64,000 bases of DNA from Ichthyophis bannanicus (GCA_033557465.1 CM066043.1:113814778-113878777), one strand, 5' to 3'. Counted from the stretch's first letter, positions 44,151 to 54,500 are shown. The notes: generated by a model from the letters alone, not told the origin. Numbers and translations: made by a program.

Positions 44151-45011
44151 GAGGTCTACCTCTTGATTAAGTCCGTTAGGTTCCAGACTGTTGAACTCAT
44201 AAATGAACCTTTGTTCAAGTTATAAAAGGGCCTTGTTGATGTCTCCACCTCTCCAATGTAGTGTAACTTTTTTCAGGACCAAGAACTTTAAATCGCTAAT
44301 TTTGTGACCTGTTGTGACCCAGTGTGTTACCAGAGGTTTATCTACAATTTTTCTTGAAATACTGCTCCTATGCTCAATAATGCGCGTGCGCACTTCTCTC
44401 GTAGTCTTACCGATATATACCAAATTACAGGGACATAACACCAGATATATAACATTGGACGTTTTACAATTTGTGTAGTTGTGTAAATATACTTTATGTA
44501 ATGTTGTGGGATGAATAAAGATTTTTTTTACTGTAATGGTGTGAAGTCAAACTGAACAGTATCCGCAACTGAAGTGACCTTTAATCTTAGGTGGAGGGTT
44601 TGCACCTTGTGAGAGCTGACGTGACTAATAAATTGGAAAGATTGGGATTCCTTTTATACGCTATCATTAAGCGTTTAGTAGAAAATTGTGGTAAAGAGGT
44701 GAGTAAATGCCATTCTTCTCTTAGAATATTGATGATTGGTTTAGAAAGTTGAGTATATGTAAGAGCACAAACAATCTTGTCTGCTTTTTTTTGTCGATCT
44801 TTCTTTTGCAATAGAGTAGAGCGTTCTGTCATGCATGCTCTAACATATGCTTTTTTGATACATTTAGAAGAATAGCCTCTGTCTTTAAATCTATTATGCA
44901 TCCTGACTGCTTGTTGTTCGAAATCTGCATCTGATGTGCATAGTCTTTTGATCCGAAGGAATTGGCTGATTGGTAGATTGTGTTTAAGTGAGGGGTTATG
45001 GTAACTATCAA
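44151..45011 (-). pseudogene. PLE linker and GIY-YIG endonuclease, copy 4
   Basis: The linker and upstream part run 45,011-44,587 and the nuclease 44,441-44,220. The nuclease keeps 'LVYIGKTTREV' and 'RIIEHRSSI'. A T-to-A change in 'caagttataaaagg' creates a stop after 'INKALL' near 44,219, cutting off the last 24 residues with the conserved Glu. The Cys-rich linker is disrupted near 44,520-44,600. Upstream the gene is interrupted by Ngaro. Confidence 0.8.
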
Positions 45012-45451
45012 TAACCGGGTAGCCGGACCCCGCGCTCACCTTTAACCACTTCATAACACCCCTGAACTCTCCCGTCCACCCCCCCCCCTTTCCATTCCCT
45101 CTTAGGTCATAGGAATCCCCACTTACACTCGTAGCCCATTCACCCAATTAAGCAACAGAGACAGTAGCTGGGCAGAAACTGGTCGCAGTTTTATTGAACA
45201 TAACATCAATAACATTTATAACGGAATAACGAATCCCTGTGTGCCCCGCGGCAAGATCGGCCACCCGCCATGTAATTAGCAAGGTGACTTCTCCGCCGCC
45301 CCCCCGCACAGTAAAAGCACCGGCCAATTGGTAATAACCCTTCCCCGACTTGGCCGTCTCAGTAGCACAAGCCGACCCGGGTTTAACCATGTCGAGGGCC
45401 CCCGCCCTCCTGGCCTGCCGCTCCGGACCCCGGGAACCCCCGGGACCCCGC
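45012..45451 (-). repeat. Ngaro repeat A, copy 1
   Basis: About 440 bp, starting 'taaccgggtagccgg' and ending near 'gggaccccgc'. It repeats at 45,801-46,236 in the same orientation with small differences, mostly in C runs. Confidence 0.85.
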
Positions 45452-45520
45452 AACCCCCCCCCACTGCGACAACCCATATCTGACCCCCCCCACCAATTAG
45501 CCAATGGGTGGGTGGGTGGG

Positions 45521-45800
45521 AAGCAACCCGCGTGCACCTCTCACCGCGCCGAGCTGCAAACAGGCTCGAGCGCGTGGAAGTGCACGTTGATGGATCCCCT
45601 GCCCGCGCTCGGGGATCCAATCAATTTAAAGGCTCACTTGCCTTCCAATCCCGTCTTCTCCTCTAGCCCCCTCCAGACCCCCCCCCGCAACCCCCTCCTT
45701 CCTTTCCTCCCGCCGCACCAAACGCACGGGCCGGTTTCGCCCCGGGCCGGGGCACCCGGTTACTGCACAGGCGCTGGGTAGCTAGCCCGCGCCTCAGTTT
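45521..45800 (-). repeat. Ngaro repeat B, copy 1
   Basis: About 280 bp from 'aagcaacccgcgtgcacc' to 'gcgcctcagttt'. It repeats at 51,636-51,923 in the same orientation. Between A1 and B1 lie about 70 bp not repeated elsewhere in the element (45,452-45,520). Confidence 0.85.
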
Positions 45801-46236
45801 TAACCGGTAGCCGGACCCCGCGCTCACCTTTAACCACTTCATAACACCCCTGAACTCTCCCGTCCACCCCCCCCCCTTTCCATTCCCGCTTAGGGCCTAG
45901 GAATCCCCACTTACACTCGTAGCCCATTCACCCAATTAAGCAACAGAGACAGTAGCTGGGCAGAAACTGGTCGCAGTTTTATTGAACATAACATCAATAA
46001 CATTTATAACGGAATAACGAATCCCTGTGCCCCGCGGCAAGATCGGCCACCCGCCATGTAATTAGCAAGGTGACTTCTCCGCCGCCCCCCGCACAGTAAA
46101 AGCACCGGCCAATTGGTAATAAACCTTCGCCGACTTGGCCGTCTCAGTAGCACAAGCCGACCCGGGTTTAACCATGTCGAGGGCCCCCGCCCTCCTGGCC
46201 TGCCGCTCCGGACCCCGGGAACCCCCGGGACCCCGC
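45801..46236 (-). repeat. Ngaro repeat A, copy 2
   Basis: Same-orientation copy of 45,012-45,451. It follows directly after repeat B1, giving the internal B-A junction used when split-repeat YR elements make a circular copy. Confidence 0.85.
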
Positions 46237-46307
46237 CACCGGCACAGACACGTTAGCGATCTGTGCCGCCCCCCCCCAACCCGGGGGAAGGCCAAGCAGC
46301 CAAACTG

Positions 46308-46943
46308 TCAGCGACCAGTTCCCTTATCCCTCACTACTGTCTCCAGCACCTCCTGCCAGTCGTTAAGCAGGAGGTCCAACCCAATCGGGGAGAGGTGGAC
46401 CCCATCACCCCGATATAGCCCCGCACACCCCACATCCACCCATGCATGCTGCACCTGGTAGCCCCCTTGTTCGCACACCCATCTCCCCACCTGTCTATTA
46501 ATCTTACTCAAACTCCTGGACCACCGCTGTTGCAGACAGCAAGCTGTCGAGGGATGATGTCGGACCACACCAACCACCAACCCCGGACACCAACGCATCG
46601 CAACTGCCAAATCTTTCTTCGCCGCATTAATCAGCTGCTTGCAAGTCCAAGATGACACTTCATTGCCGCAAAGGTGCACGAGCAGAATCGCCGTCTGACT
46701 CCCCCGCTGCAGCTGCTGTCGAAGCATGGGTAGCATCTGGAACCAACGCATCCCCCGTAGACCCTGCCATGAGACTGACAATTCTGCTGTATCGAAACCC
46801 ATGTTGCGCCCGACCGGCCGCACAGCTGCTCGTTCCTCCGCCCAGACGACAAAGGAGTGCCCCATCAGCCAACACGCTCCCCCAGCGTATCCGCCATCTG
46901 GAAAAGAAAAAACAACAGTTAAGAACACCCCCCCCCCACCCAC
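46308..46943 (-). CDS. SGNH-hydrolase-like protein of the Ngaro element
   Basis: An open frame of 211 codons. 'WLMGHSFVVWAEERA' holds block I with Ser30 (GHS in place of GDS). 'ILLVHLCGNEVSS' is block III with Asn94. 'DGVHLSPIGLDLLLN' is block V with Asp180 and His183. The order and spacing fit SGNH hydrolases, and such an ORF is known from vertebrate Ngaro elements. The role in the element is unknown; esterase activity is presumed from the family. GHS and CGNE are changes from the usual GDS and GGND. It lies beyond the recombinase, before the A2 repeat. Confidence 0.75.
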   Translation of the reverse strand: MGGGGVFLTVVFSFPDGGYAGGACWLMGHSFVVWAEERAAVRPVGRNMGFDTAELSVSWQGLRGMRWFQMLPMLRQQLQRGSQTAILLVHLCGNEVSSWTCKQLINAAKKDLAVAMRWCPGLVVGVVRHHPSTACCLQQRWSRSLSKINRQVGRWVCEQGGYQVQHAWVDVGCAGLYRGDGVHLSPIGLDLLLNDWQEVLETVVRDKGTGR

Positions 46944-47082
46944 ACCCCCAATTGGGGCATGTAGCTACTTAGCTATATCTATACATCGAAATATATAGAT
47001 ATACCTACATCCGGAAGCGAGTTTCGTTTAATATTATTTATTTATGTTGTTCATCCCATCATTTTTTTTTTTTTTTTTGAAG
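46944..47082. other. Spacer between Ngaro SGNH and recombinase genes
   Basis: Holds a C-rich run (about 46,927-46,950), an AT-rich palindromic 'atatctatacatcgaaatat' type stretch (about 46,974-47,003) and an 18-nt T run (47,062-47,079), an A run on the coding strand. No gene is seen. Confidence 0.5.
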
Positions 47083-47982
47083 TCATAAACGTGCATAGCT
47101 CTGGAAGGCCCGCGACTGCCACCGGCCTATCCGTTGGATCTGCGCGTCGACACATCCCAGCTGCGCCGCACTGGTCGCCGCTCCTATGCGAAAGGAATGC
47201 GCCGCAAAAAGAGAGGCATCCTCGCCTAAATGGCGCAATACCATCCGTAAGACCGCCGAAAATTGAAAACGCGTCAGTGCCTGGGCATTCGCGTGCAGAA
47301 ATAAGCTGCCTGCCACCCTAGGCCGGACTTGCAATAACCACGCATTGCCGCCACCGGACATGTGATACCGCCAATAGGGTTTAGGATTATCCAAGCCCCT
47401 TTACCCATCTGATCAGTTTTTGACTTTGTAAGAAGGACCTGAAGCTGCCCTCCGTCTATCCGTACATGCCGTCGCAATAAACCCGATCCGGACACATCTT
47501 TCTTTGAAGCCACCGCCAGCTCCCCGACTCGCAGCGCCCCAAAAAAGGCCAATGTAAACGCAGCCCGAAAAAGCGCCGCCTCGTATTGAGACTCTACCAC
47601 CCTGGGAAGCGCTATGCAAAGCCTCCTCAACAAGCTATACGAAACGGGGCGCCTACGATCGTGAATCGACGGACGGGAACGCTCCCAGCCGCGTAAGAGC
47701 CGCCGCGCCACGAAGCCTCCCCCCGCCTGACCCCCAGCCAACAGCCCTCGCGAAGAAGTCGAAGCCCGCCAGATGCCCCCGGACCGCCGCCCTAGACAAC
47801 CCCATGGACTTTGCCCAAGCTATATACAGCCCGAACAAGTGGTCAGAGACCGCCCCACGCCGCCACCCTCGCCCCCGCAGAAAGGCCACCACCTTGTTGC
47901 AACCCCTCTGATAAGCAGCCCAGGTGCTCTCCGCCACCGAACTCCGCAAGAGCTCCCTCATCACCACTGGCCACAGTTCCAC
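47083..47982 (-). pseudogene. Ngaro tyrosine recombinase, frameshifted
   Basis: Minus-strand order: core-binding part 'STWAAYQRGCNKVVAFLRGR' (47,982-47,653); catalytic part 47,741-47,274 with 'AFFGALRVGELAVASKK' (first Arg) and 'LLTKSKTDQMGKG' (Lys); and 47,394-47,083 with 'FAAHSFRIGAATSAAQ' (His and second Arg) and 'IGRWQSRAFQSYARL' (Trp and Tyr). All active-site residues of a tyrosine recombinase are present. Two single-base shifts, near 47,700 and 47,360, split the frame. It would integrate the element without target duplication, as seen. Confidence 0.85.
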
Positions 47983-48487
47983 AATCTCGACGGGACCGGT
48001 CTCCCTTCGGCATCCGCCTCCGGTGCCAGCTGCCGAAACCGCTCCATCTGTAAACGAGAAAGGGCATCGGCAATTGAATTAGACTGACCTGGAACATGAC
48101 GTGCTTTTAACTGAAGATTTAAGCGCATACATCCTAGCACGAGGTGTCTCATCAGCGCTGCCACCTGCAAACAGCGCGGAGTGCAATGATTCACTATACT
48201 CACGACTGCAGCGTTGTCACACCACCAGACCACTCTGCGATTCCGCAATCTGGCAGCCACAACTCTAGCGTTACAAGCATCGGGAACAACTCCAAAAACG
48301 TTATATTCTGCAACAGACCCGATGCTTGCCACGCCTCCGGCCATCTCTCTGCACACCACGCCCTTCCAAAATAGATACCAAGACCCACTCCTCCTGCCGC
48401 GTCCGTATAAAGCTGCAGCTCAGCGCTGGAACACTCCAACTCCTTTATCACTGAGGTCCCATTAAAATCCTGTAAAAATACGTCCAC
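47961..48487 (-). pseudogene. Ngaro RNase H, frameshifted
   Basis: The frame 48,487-48,200 gives 'ELQLYTDAAGGVGLGIYF' (first Asp) and 'NITFLELFPML' (Glu). The frame 48,359-47,961 gives 'VVWWCDNAAVVSIVNH' (Asp) and 'HVPGQSNSIADALSRLQ' (last Asp). One shift lies between 48,300 and 48,350. The joint with RT near 48,474 fails by one T in a T run. All four acidic residues survive. It is the end of the RT/RNase H protein. Confidence 0.8.
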
Positions 48488-49764
48488 ACTCGTAAATCGT
48501 CCTTGATGCCTGCCGACACTCTAATGCGGTGATGCGCCTGCGTCACACCCGCTGTGGCCGCCGACAAACGTCGCAAAAAGACCCGCCCCATCGGAATCAC
48601 TTTACATGCAAAATTCAATGAACCTATCAAGGCCTGCATCTCACGCAGTGTTAACTTGGCGGAAGCCAGAGTATTAGCCACCAGGACTCTCAATCGAACC
48701 ACCTTTTCCCGTGGCAAACGCGCTACCATCATATCAGAGTCTAGTTCTACGCCCAAGAACGTGAGCCGGGGACACGGCCCCACTGTCTTTTCTGTCGCAA
48801 GAGGAACCCCCATCCGACCCACTAAGTCCACGAACCCATCCAATAGCTCCTGACACGCCCGGGAGCCCCTGTCGCCTACAAACAGAAAATCATCCAGATA
48901 GTGCACCACCTCACGGTGCCCCACCAGTCGGACGACAGCCCAGTGCAAAAAGGTGCTGAATTTTTCAAAATAAGCACAGGAAACCGCGCAACCCATCGGC
49001 AGGCACTTATCAAAATAGAAACCCTCCTGAAATTGGAAACCCAATAGTCGAAAGGCTGAGGGGTGAACTGGCAACAAGCGAAAAGCCGACTCAATGTCAA
49101 CCTTCGCCATCAATGCTCCCCGCCCGACTCTCCTGACCAGCTCCTCTGCCTTCTCAAACGACGCGTAACGGACCGTGCAGTACTTGCGGGGTATGTGATC
49201 ATTGACGGAGTCCCCGAGCGGAAAGGACAGATTATGTATCATCCGATATTTTCCGGGTTCCTTTTTTGGTATAATTCCGATCGGGGATACCACGAACTCC
49301 GGAAAAGGTGGCCGCTTAAAAGGCCCAGCAATTCTGCCCAACCGCACCTCCGCATTCAGCTTCTCCGCGGCTATAGCCGCAAATCTCCTGACCGACGGAG
49401 AATTCCGTGCAACTGAGGACCTCACAGTCCCCTCAACTGGTATAACAAACCCCAACTGAAAACCTGACAACAGCAATCTTTGAATCTTCGAGCTCGGGTA
49501 TCCGCGCAGCCACTTTCGCAACACCTCCACTCTTACCGGCGTGGGTGCAACGTCAAACACCCCCCGCAGACTTCCCGGCCGCTCCGGTTGGCACCGCGGG
49601 GCCTTTCTTAAGGCATTTTGCTGCAGGGTGCCCTCCTCCACAGGCGGAACAAGCGTGACGAAATTTACAGTCGGGAAAAGGGCAAGCTGCCCGGTTGTAA
49701 CGCCAACATACGTCCCCATTCGCCCCAGCCGCCCCCCTAAGTGGCGTTTGGACCGCTCCGCCAC
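48448..49764 (-). CDS. Ngaro reverse transcriptase (438-codon open frame)
   Basis: RT of the YR-retrotransposon group, adjacent to RNase H. Motifs: 'FVVSPIGIIPKKEPGKYRMI', 'ALMAKVDIESAFRLLPVHP' (first catalytic Asp), 'KCLPMGCAVSCAYFEKFST' and 'VVHYLDDFLFVGD' (YLDD at plus 48,889-48,900), then 'LTFLGVELDSDMMVARLP' and 'LREMQALIGSLNFACKVI'. The frame overlaps the end of gag by about 210 nt in another frame, suggesting shifting or a separate start. The listed ATG is only the first in frame. The palm is complete. Confidence 0.85.
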   Translation of the reverse strand: MAERSKRHLGGRLGRMGTYVGVTTGQLALFPTVNFVTLVPPVEEGTLQQNALRKAPRCQPERPGSLRGVFDVAPTPVRVEVLRKWLRGYPSSKIQRLLLSGFQLGFVIPVEGTVRSSVARNSPSVRRFAAIAAEKLNAEVRLGRIAGPFKRPPFPEFVVSPIGIIPKKEPGKYRMIHNLSFPLGDSVNDHIPRKYCTVRYASFEKAEELVRRVGRGALMAKVDIESAFRLLPVHPSAFRLLGFQFQEGFYFDKCLPMGCAVSCAYFEKFSTFLHWAVVRLVGHREVVHYLDDFLFVGDRGSRACQELLDGFVDLVGRMGVPLATEKTVGPCPRLTFLGVELDSDMMVARLPREKVVRLRVLVANTLASAKLTLREMQALIGSLNFACKVIPMGRVFLRRLSAATAGVTQAHHRIRVSAGIKDDLRVWTYFYRILMGPQ

Positions 49765-51319
49765 GAAAGGAACGACTTAACCCGGGCGCAGACGACAAGC
49801 CACCCCTCCCGGGCCCCACCCCCCCCTGGCGCCCTCGCAGACATCTGGTAAGCCACAAGTTGATGTCCTGCATCGCCCATGTCAATGTCCTGTTCTCCTC
49901 CATCTTATCCCGAAACTTCTCATCATAATTCAACCAGGCCCACCCTTCGTGGGTCTGGGAAGCTTCAAGGATTGTATCCGCATACGTGAGCATCATGCCA
50001 TACTGACCCGGCCAATGCTGCCCCCACACGCTGGCCATTCGCAAAAAGGCCCTAACCCAATTCACAACCGTCTTAGACACCTTCCGAACCCTACCAGCCT
50101 TCTCATCTTCTTTTCGCTTCTTCTTACTGTCACCCGAACGCTTTCGACCATCCAGAAGGCGAAAAATATCGATGTATTTTTCGCTTCCTAATTTTGCGCC
50201 GCAACTTCTTTGGTACCCCTTCCCACAGCTCTGATAAAGAAGTCACCTGTTGAACCGATCCGTGTGTAGTCGCGCTCCCCCCCGACCGGCGCGTCCGAAG
50301 ATGACCCCCGAGGACTCCGAACAGGAGGAAGACGACGAGTCCGTGTCCCTTCTGCGCCGGCAGGAGTGCTTTCCGTATTTTTCGTGACCTTACCCCTTTT
50401 TTTCCCTCCCTTCAACGCACTCTACTCCCGCAAGCCCTTCCTCAAAAGGCAACTCACCCACTGATGTAGCCGCAAGGGCCTCAGTCGTCGCCTGAGTCCA
50501 TGAGCTGTGACCCCGGCCAGCTGGTGCTCGCTACCAGATGGAGGTGCCGCAACCGCCTCCCGCGTTGTGTGCTGTAGCTCCCGCTGGGCGTCCATGTTCT
50601 GCTGACCCGCCACTGTTGGTAACTGTCACCGGCTCAGGCGAACGCATGCACGGGGCCTGTGGGGACAGAAAAGGAAAACCCTGGGGAGCAAAACCCATAG
50701 ACCAGGCTGGATGCCATGCCCCCGCCCAATCAGTCGAGGACGTGCCTTGCGCACCCCTCCTCCACCCTTCCCCATCCGGAATCCTACTGGAAGCAAAACC
50801 AGGCCTGCCCCCCGTCCCCCACCCCCCATGGAACCTACAGCCAGCCCCCCCCCAATCCACTCGCCGCAGCCAGGGGGAGTGTAAGCCATGTAATCCCACG
50901 CACCCGGATAACCCCCCGCTCTGCCATCCAGTGGCTCCGCAGCCCCTATCCCGGTATCACCGCTTCTGCCACCAGCCTCAGCCTCCAAACTTCCAACCCC
51001 GAGCCCCACTCCAAGCCCGTCTGCTGCTCCCCTCTCCCTCCCCCCTCCCCACACGTAAGGCCCCTCTTCCAGACCTAACAGCCCTACTACCGAGCACCCA
51101 CCACCCCCCCCGGCCCTTGCACGGGGGCCTCCAGCCGACCTAGCAGCCCCGATCCCCTCCCTACAGCTGTAGGAGTTTCCCGAGCGCTCTGCAAGGCCTG
51201 CCAGTCCATTGCTACCCGCCCTAGCTCTCCCCCTCCCCTTTGGGACCACCCGTGCCCCCCGCCGTCCCGTGGAATCACCTCCGCTTTTGACCCGTCGAGC
51301 TAGCCCTGCGAGGAGGCAT
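49553..51319 (-). pseudogene. Ngaro gag-like protein
   Basis: The probable start ATG at 51,319 gives 'MPPRRASSTGQKRR', but a stop soon follows and the frame continues one base off (51,249-50,626, Gly-rich low complexity). After 50,613 come a basic linker and, from 50,080, the conserved part: 'WVRAFLRMASVWGQHWPG', 'AWLNYDEKFRDKMEENR' and the zinc-finger-like 'CWRYNRAACPFPDCKFRHAC' followed by 'SACGGGHPAAKC'. This CCCH-plus-CCHC pattern is typical of Ngaro gag. The role is probably RNA packaging. At least three frame breaks are present, some in C or G runs. Confidence 0.7.
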
Positions 51320-51635
51320 GCTAAAAGCTGCTCCGCCGCCCGCAGAATTACTTTTGGTTCCTGCTTTCTTATTTATATTTTTATTTATTTTTGTTTTTGA
51401 AGGTTCTTGCAGACCGACCGGCCCTGCCCGGGGACGCACTTCACCCCCGAACTAGGACCCCACTTGCCTTGCGTCCTCCCGAAGTGCCGTTCTGCTCCAA
51501 GATGACCCCGAACTCCCGGATGCCGCACCACCCGACACCGGCCGCCTCCACAGAGCCCTTCTCCTGGAACTCGTGGAACTTCGTCGCCTCTCCCTCCCGG
51601 TCCGTCGACGAACCGCAAGGCAAGGAAGCAGCCCA
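51320..51635. other. Ngaro 5' leader between gag and repeat B2
   Basis: On the coding strand this is the stretch between the terminal repeat and the gag start. It holds an AT-rich stretch (51,360-51,400) and GC-rich text. Open frames here have no recognisable domain. Confidence 0.5.
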
Positions 51636-51923
51636 AAGCAACCCGCGTGTCACCTCTCACCGCGCCGAGCTGCAAACAGGCTCTAGCGCGTGGAAGTGCA
51701 CGTTGATGGATCCCCTGCCCGCGCTCGGAGGATCCAATCAATTTAAAGGCTCACTTGCCTTCCAATCCCGTCTTCTCCTCTAAGCCCCCTCCAGACCCCC
51801 CCCCCCCCGCAACCCCCTCCTTCCTTTCCTCCCGCCGTCACCAAACGCACGGGCCGGTTTCGCCCCGGGCCGGGGCACCCGGTTACTGCACAGGCGCTGG
51901 GTAGCTAGACCGCGCCTCAGTTT
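51636..51923 (-). repeat. Ngaro repeat B, copy 2 (5' end on the coding strand)
   Basis: Same-orientation copy of 45,521-45,800. It ends 'gcgcctcagttt', directly followed by PLE copy 4 'atttcaataaagtg'. Confidence 0.85.
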
Positions 51924-54130
51924 ATTTCAATAAAGTGTTACGGTCTGTTGGTTTTTGGAAAAGATCTGTAGAAAATCCATTAGTATCTTTTTTAATCATG
52001 ATGTCTAAATATGAGATTTTATCTGCACTGAATGCCCCTCAAACTGTAAGTTAGGGTCCAAATTATTTAACCATGCGAAAAAATGTTGTAATAGTTGTTC
52101 TGTGCCTTCCCAGATGATGAGGATGTCATCAATGTACCGCTTCCATAGTTTTGATATTAGATTGATATGGATGTCGTGTCATGAATTGTTTTCTCAAATT
52201 GAGCAACGTACAAGTTGGCAACGTCTGGTGCCATGGATGACCCCATGGCAACTCCTTTTATTTGTTTATAATAAATACCCCTAAAGTTGAAATAATTCTC
52301 AGTCATAGCCAATGTGTGCTAATTGTGTGAGAAAAAAGGTTGGGATACGGATGGGTTTAGGCCTTAAAAGGAGAGTGTCAGTTAACACTTCTAAAGCTGC
52401 TTGTTGTGGTATATTCGTATATAACGAATTAATGTCTAAGGTGACTAGCAGAAGATCATTGTTATATCCTTCAAAATCTTGCAAGATATTGATGATATGT
52501 GTGGAGTCGTGTACGTATGACGGAATAATTGGAACGAAAGGTCTTCATAATACGTCTGAAACTTGGAAAGAGGTTCAAGCAGAGAACCTATGGCGGACAC
52601 TATTGGTCGTCCTGGCGGATTAACGAGTGTTTTATGAATTTTTGGTACCATATATATTGTTGTATGACCGGATGAGAAACTTTAAGGAAATTGATCTCAT
52701 GAGTAGTGAGATAACCAGCTTCTTTGCCAATATAGAGTAAGGTGTCAATTTTCTGCTGTATGACTGATGTTGGTCATCAAAGATTTTCTCGATAGAATGC
52801 TGTATTGTTTAATTGGCGCATTGTTTCTTTAATATAGTTGTCTCTATCTTGAACAGCTATTGCTCCGCCTTTGTCGGCCGGTTTTATAATAATATTATTA
52901 TTGGACTGTAGGTTTTTCAAGGCCATTTTATGTGGACCTGTCAAATTATATTAATTATGATTGCGTTTCTGTTGATATAATTTAGCTACCTTAGACATGA
53001 CTATATGTTCATATGCAGTGATTATGGCATTGTTATTGGGAGGGACCCATGTGGACGGGTTTTTGACTATTGATGGGTCAGGCCACGTCATGTTTGGACC
53101 CTCTAAAGAAATCTGTTATTCTAATCTTTCTAAAAAATTTGTATAACTCTACACATGTAGTGAACTTGTCATGCTGCTTAGTGGGAACATAGGACAATCC
53201 TTTCTCTAATACTTGTATTTCATTGTCCCGTAATTTGAATAACTAGATAGATTGTACAACATTACTCACAGGTCCCAATCCAGCTGTCTCTTGGCTGCAA
53301 GTTCCCGTGAATGGCCTTTCTCTGGGGCCATTCCATGTGTCATGGAGGTTCTCTGGGTCTGGCCTGCCAATTGTTTGGTGACCTGTGAAATGTGTCTCTT
53401 CCACCTCCTTTCCAAAGGGTCTCCTTGTGAAAATCCTTCTTGGGACTGTGTGGTTGCCTAGAGGGATGTGAAGGAACGGACGAAAATAAGGACCCAGAGG
53501 GGTCTAACCGATCGTTTGTGTGATGGCGTGACCTTTTGTGTAATCTTGCTTCTTCCTGTAGTGGAGATGGAGATCTAGATTGGTGTCTGTTATACTTTTT
53601 CTGATGGTATCTATTTTTAGAATGTGGTCTAGGGGACCTAAACGGTCCTTTTATTGGAAAAGCTTCTGTGTCTATCTTTTTGTTCTGTATTTGTTGTATG
53701 TCCAATAGTAGTACCATATTAGAGTTTGTAAAACAATCTCTTCTTCAACTCCCTTTTTATTCATATTACTGTGTTTCTTTTGATTTTTTTTATTCTTGGT
53801 TGCCTGTTTGAAAGCGAGGTGGGGCCAAAACGATTCTTATCAAAATCTTTTTCTTTCTTATCATAAATGCTTATCTTGTTTTTTTTTGTGTTTGCAGTTG
53901 TTTCTATGTATGTTTGGAGTCTATTTTTGGGTTTAAGGGCCCCTCAGGTTCCTGCATGCTCCTGGAGGTATTAATCACACAAAAGACTCAATAAGGATCT
54001 AATGGAGCATTTATTTTGGGAGTAATTTTTACCCAATTCTGTCATAAAACTACTGTCATCCCTGAACATTCCCAGGGGCTTTTTCTTGGATCCTCAATCC
54101 CCTTGGGATGAATCCTTTTTTTTCGACAGT
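51924..54130 (-). pseudogene. PLE RT and N-terminal region, copy 4
   Basis: Pieces include the YIDD region near 52,125-52,145, '[17 protein letters not shown]' (about 52,450-52,400), 'IIIKPADKGG' near 52,880, and the basic region 53,717-53,340. Frame breaks occur every 100-300 bp, for example near 52,030, 52,310, 52,660, 52,770 and 53,230. It is the same protein as in copies 1-3 and is severely disrupted. Confidence 0.75.
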
Positions 54131-54195
54131 ACTCAAGGAAGGGAGAGCCGCAGGGAGTGTAGGTCCTCCCGCTAATGTATTTTTTCATAATCATA
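51924..54195 (-). mobile_element. Penelope-like element, array copy 4, right part
   Basis: The unit resumes with RT C-terminal sequence and runs through RT and the N-terminal region. Small insertions and deletions become dense after about 53,680 ('gtaccatattagagtttgta') and matching is lost near 54,195, about 150 bp short of the expected unit end. The joint to any further unit is not seen. Confidence 0.85.
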
Positions 54196-54500
54196 AGCAA
54201 CGGGGAAAGAAAGATGAAGGAAAGAAAGGGAAGTGGGAAGGGAAATGGGAGTCTCAGGGGGGAAGAGGGACAGGCTCGAATTCGGGGAGTCGGGGCCGAA
54301 CACGGGGGATTCTCGGAAAGGAGAAAGGGCGAAGGGGGAGGAAGGAAAAGGGGGAGAAAGAGAGGAGAGGGAAGGTCTTGGGCTACAGATAGGAAAGGTA
54401 AAGAGGGGGAGAGATACAGGGGGGTAGAGCCTTGGGGAGAGCACAGAGTGAGAAAGAATAAAATGAGGGCGGGTGGAGTGGAAAAGAACATCGCTTTAAA
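54196..54500. other. Purine-rich low-complexity stretch at the foldback
   Basis: Almost only A and G on the plus strand ('gggaaagaaagatgaagga', 'gggggagagatacaggg'). It separates PLE text in one orientation from PLE text in the other. No gene is supported; open frames on both strands are composition artefacts. Confidence 0.7.

Larger units (their letters stand above)
41483..45011 (-). mobile_element. Penelope-like element, array copy 4, left part
   Basis: The 3' part of the fourth unit: hammerhead, AT-rich 3' region (41,634-44,150), endonuclease and linker. It ends at 45,011 ('gtaactatcaa'), where the Ngaro element begins. The unit resumes at 51,924, and together the parts make about 5.8 kb. 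It has more private changes than copies 1-3, for example 'ggctgacctttagat' near 41,955. Confidence 0.9.
45012..51923 (-). mobile_element. Ngaro-like YR retrotransposon (6,912 bp)
   Basis: A CpG-rich element inside PLE copy 4. On the plus strand the order is A1 (45,012-45,451), B1 (45,521-45,800), A2 (45,801-46,236), genes on the minus strand, B2 (51,636-51,923). On the coding strand this is B - genes - A B A, the split direct repeats of Ngaro-type elements. Genes in transcription order are gag, RT/RNase H, recombinase and SGNH hydrolase. Flanks 'gtaactatcaa' and 'atttcaataaag' join to the exact uninterrupted text of copies 1-3, so it inserted without duplication or loss. Confidence 0.9.

Noticed and set aside
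46446..47321. Plus-strand Pro/Ser/Arg-rich frames in the Ngaro element
   Set aside because: They lie opposite the SGNH and recombinase genes, whose catalytic motifs are clear on the minus strand.
50538..51143. 201-codon plus-strand Pro-rich frame
   Set aside because: It is a shadow of the Gly-rich gag N-terminal region; C-run composition keeps it open.
23939..54195. CRISPR array or satellite/rDNA explanation for the repeats
   Set aside because: Units are 5.8 kb, encode RT and GIY-YIG proteins, and have no short repeat-spacer pattern or rRNA sequence.
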